Source: Candidatus Pelethomonas intestinigallinarum (lineage in GTDB: Bacteria > Bacillota > Clostridia > Oscillospirales > Oscillospiraceae). From it: DNA of 11,975 nt. Below are positions 11,632 to 11,975 of this stretch, in pieces; within the stretch, counting starts at the first letter, position 1; every line of letters starts with the position of its first letter. The notes under the pieces were generated by a model, which did not search any database, was not told the origin of the DNA, and saw only the letters and a list, made by a program, of their open reading frames with translations. The stretch lies in assembly GCA_018712665.1 (NCBI GenBank), contig DVGP01000144.1, forward strand, positions 1-11,975, in the 5' to 3' direction. A program made the translations under genes and the position numbers.

Positions 11632-11975
11632 GCCTCGTCCCCCTCCTCCCGGTGATAGGTGGTGACCTTGATCCTGCCGTAGCGGTAGGTCCGGTGGACG
11701 CGGTAGGGCGGGGCCAGCTCCGGCATGACCCGCTCCGCCGGGGATTCACAGATAATTATACCATGGTTCGACAAAATGTCAAACCGGGAAATGGCCTCCA
11801 GGGCGCTGTCCCACAGCTCCGCGGCGTAGGGCGGGTCCAGGAAGATCAGGTCGAACTTCTCCCCGCAGGAGGCCAGGAAGGCCAGAGCCTCCCCGTTGAC
11901 CACCCGGGCGTTCTCCCCCAGGCCCGTGATCTTCAGGTTCTCCCGGACCAGGGCCGCGGCGTCCCGCCGCTGCTC
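11628..11975 (-). CDS. rsmD: 16S rRNA (guanine-966-N2)-methyltransferase, 5' part outside window
   Basis: RsmD methylates N2 of G966 in 16S rRNA with S-adenosylmethionine (EC 2.1.1.171). The frame is open to the right edge and shows 115 C-terminal residues of a protein usually about 185 long. Upstream of the internal GTG at 11903 the same frame reads RDAAALVRENLKITGLGEN, which matches the family, so the start is beyond the window. The catalytic DPPY motif (FDLIFLDPPYA) is present, followed by the ICESP and RTYRYGRIKVTTY segments expected near the C-terminus. The stop codon overlaps the coaD start (ATGA). The rsmD-coaD pair is a very common arrangement in Firmicutes. Confidence 0.94.
   Translation of the reverse strand, partial: EQRRDAAALVRENLKITGLGENARVVNGEALAFLASCGEKFDLIFLDPPYAAELWDSALEAISRFDILSNHGIIICESPAERVMPELAPPYRVHRTYRYGRIKVTTYHREEGDEA

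Overview
The window is chromosomal DNA from a GC-rich, meso-diaminopimelate-type Clostridia. The gut Oscillospiraceae (Flavonifractor/Lawsonibacter-like) are the best guess. The reasons are the strong G/C preference at third codon positions, the dcw gene order, a SpoVD-like PASTA penicillin-binding protein, the meso-DAP signature of MurE, and a coaD-linked coiled-coil protein typical of Clostridia. The lineage call is inference, and no rRNA or tRNA gene is present to anchor it.

Layout, left to right. (1) 1-1023, plus strand: the C-terminal part of a YhaO/SbcD-type metallophosphoesterase, ending at a strong hairpin (1048-1086) shared with the convergent unit. (2) 1087-2349, minus strand: psuG (pseudouridine-5'-phosphate glycosidase) followed after 1 nt by a DUF1294 membrane-protein gene whose N- and C-terminal parts lie in different frames, joined at a run of seven T. 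(3) 2350-3015: about 660 bp without a credible gene, packed with perfect or near-perfect palindromes that form two modules of parallel design. (4) 3016-10265, minus strand: a division and cell-wall (dcw) cluster transcribed mraZ-rsmH-ftsL-like-spoVD-like-murE-mraY. Its start carries a sigma-A-type promoter followed by three contiguous 10-bp MraZ-box repeats, and further promoter candidates precede the PBP gene and murE. (5) 10266-10613: the mraZ control region and the terminator of the next unit. (6) 10614-11975, minus strand: rsmD (5' part outside the window), coaD and a coiled-coil protein gene, tightly coupled and closed by a textbook intrinsic terminator.

Functionally the dcw genes supply the regulator MraZ, the rRNA methyltransferase RsmH, a divisome membrane protein, a septal or cortex transpeptidase, and two successive peptidoglycan-precursor enzymes (MurE, MraY). 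The usual following genes (murF, murD, ftsW/spoVE, murG) are not here: the cluster stops at mraY and meets the palindrome-rich island. The rsmD-coaD unit is housekeeping (rRNA methylation and coenzyme A).

I see no phage, transposase, CRISPR, toxin or defence genes. The items most worth a second look are the palindromic island, the DUF1294 frame break, the MraZ operator with its exact 10-bp phasing, and the regulatory layout and cysteine pair of the SpoVD-like protein. No clearly new biological system is visible.
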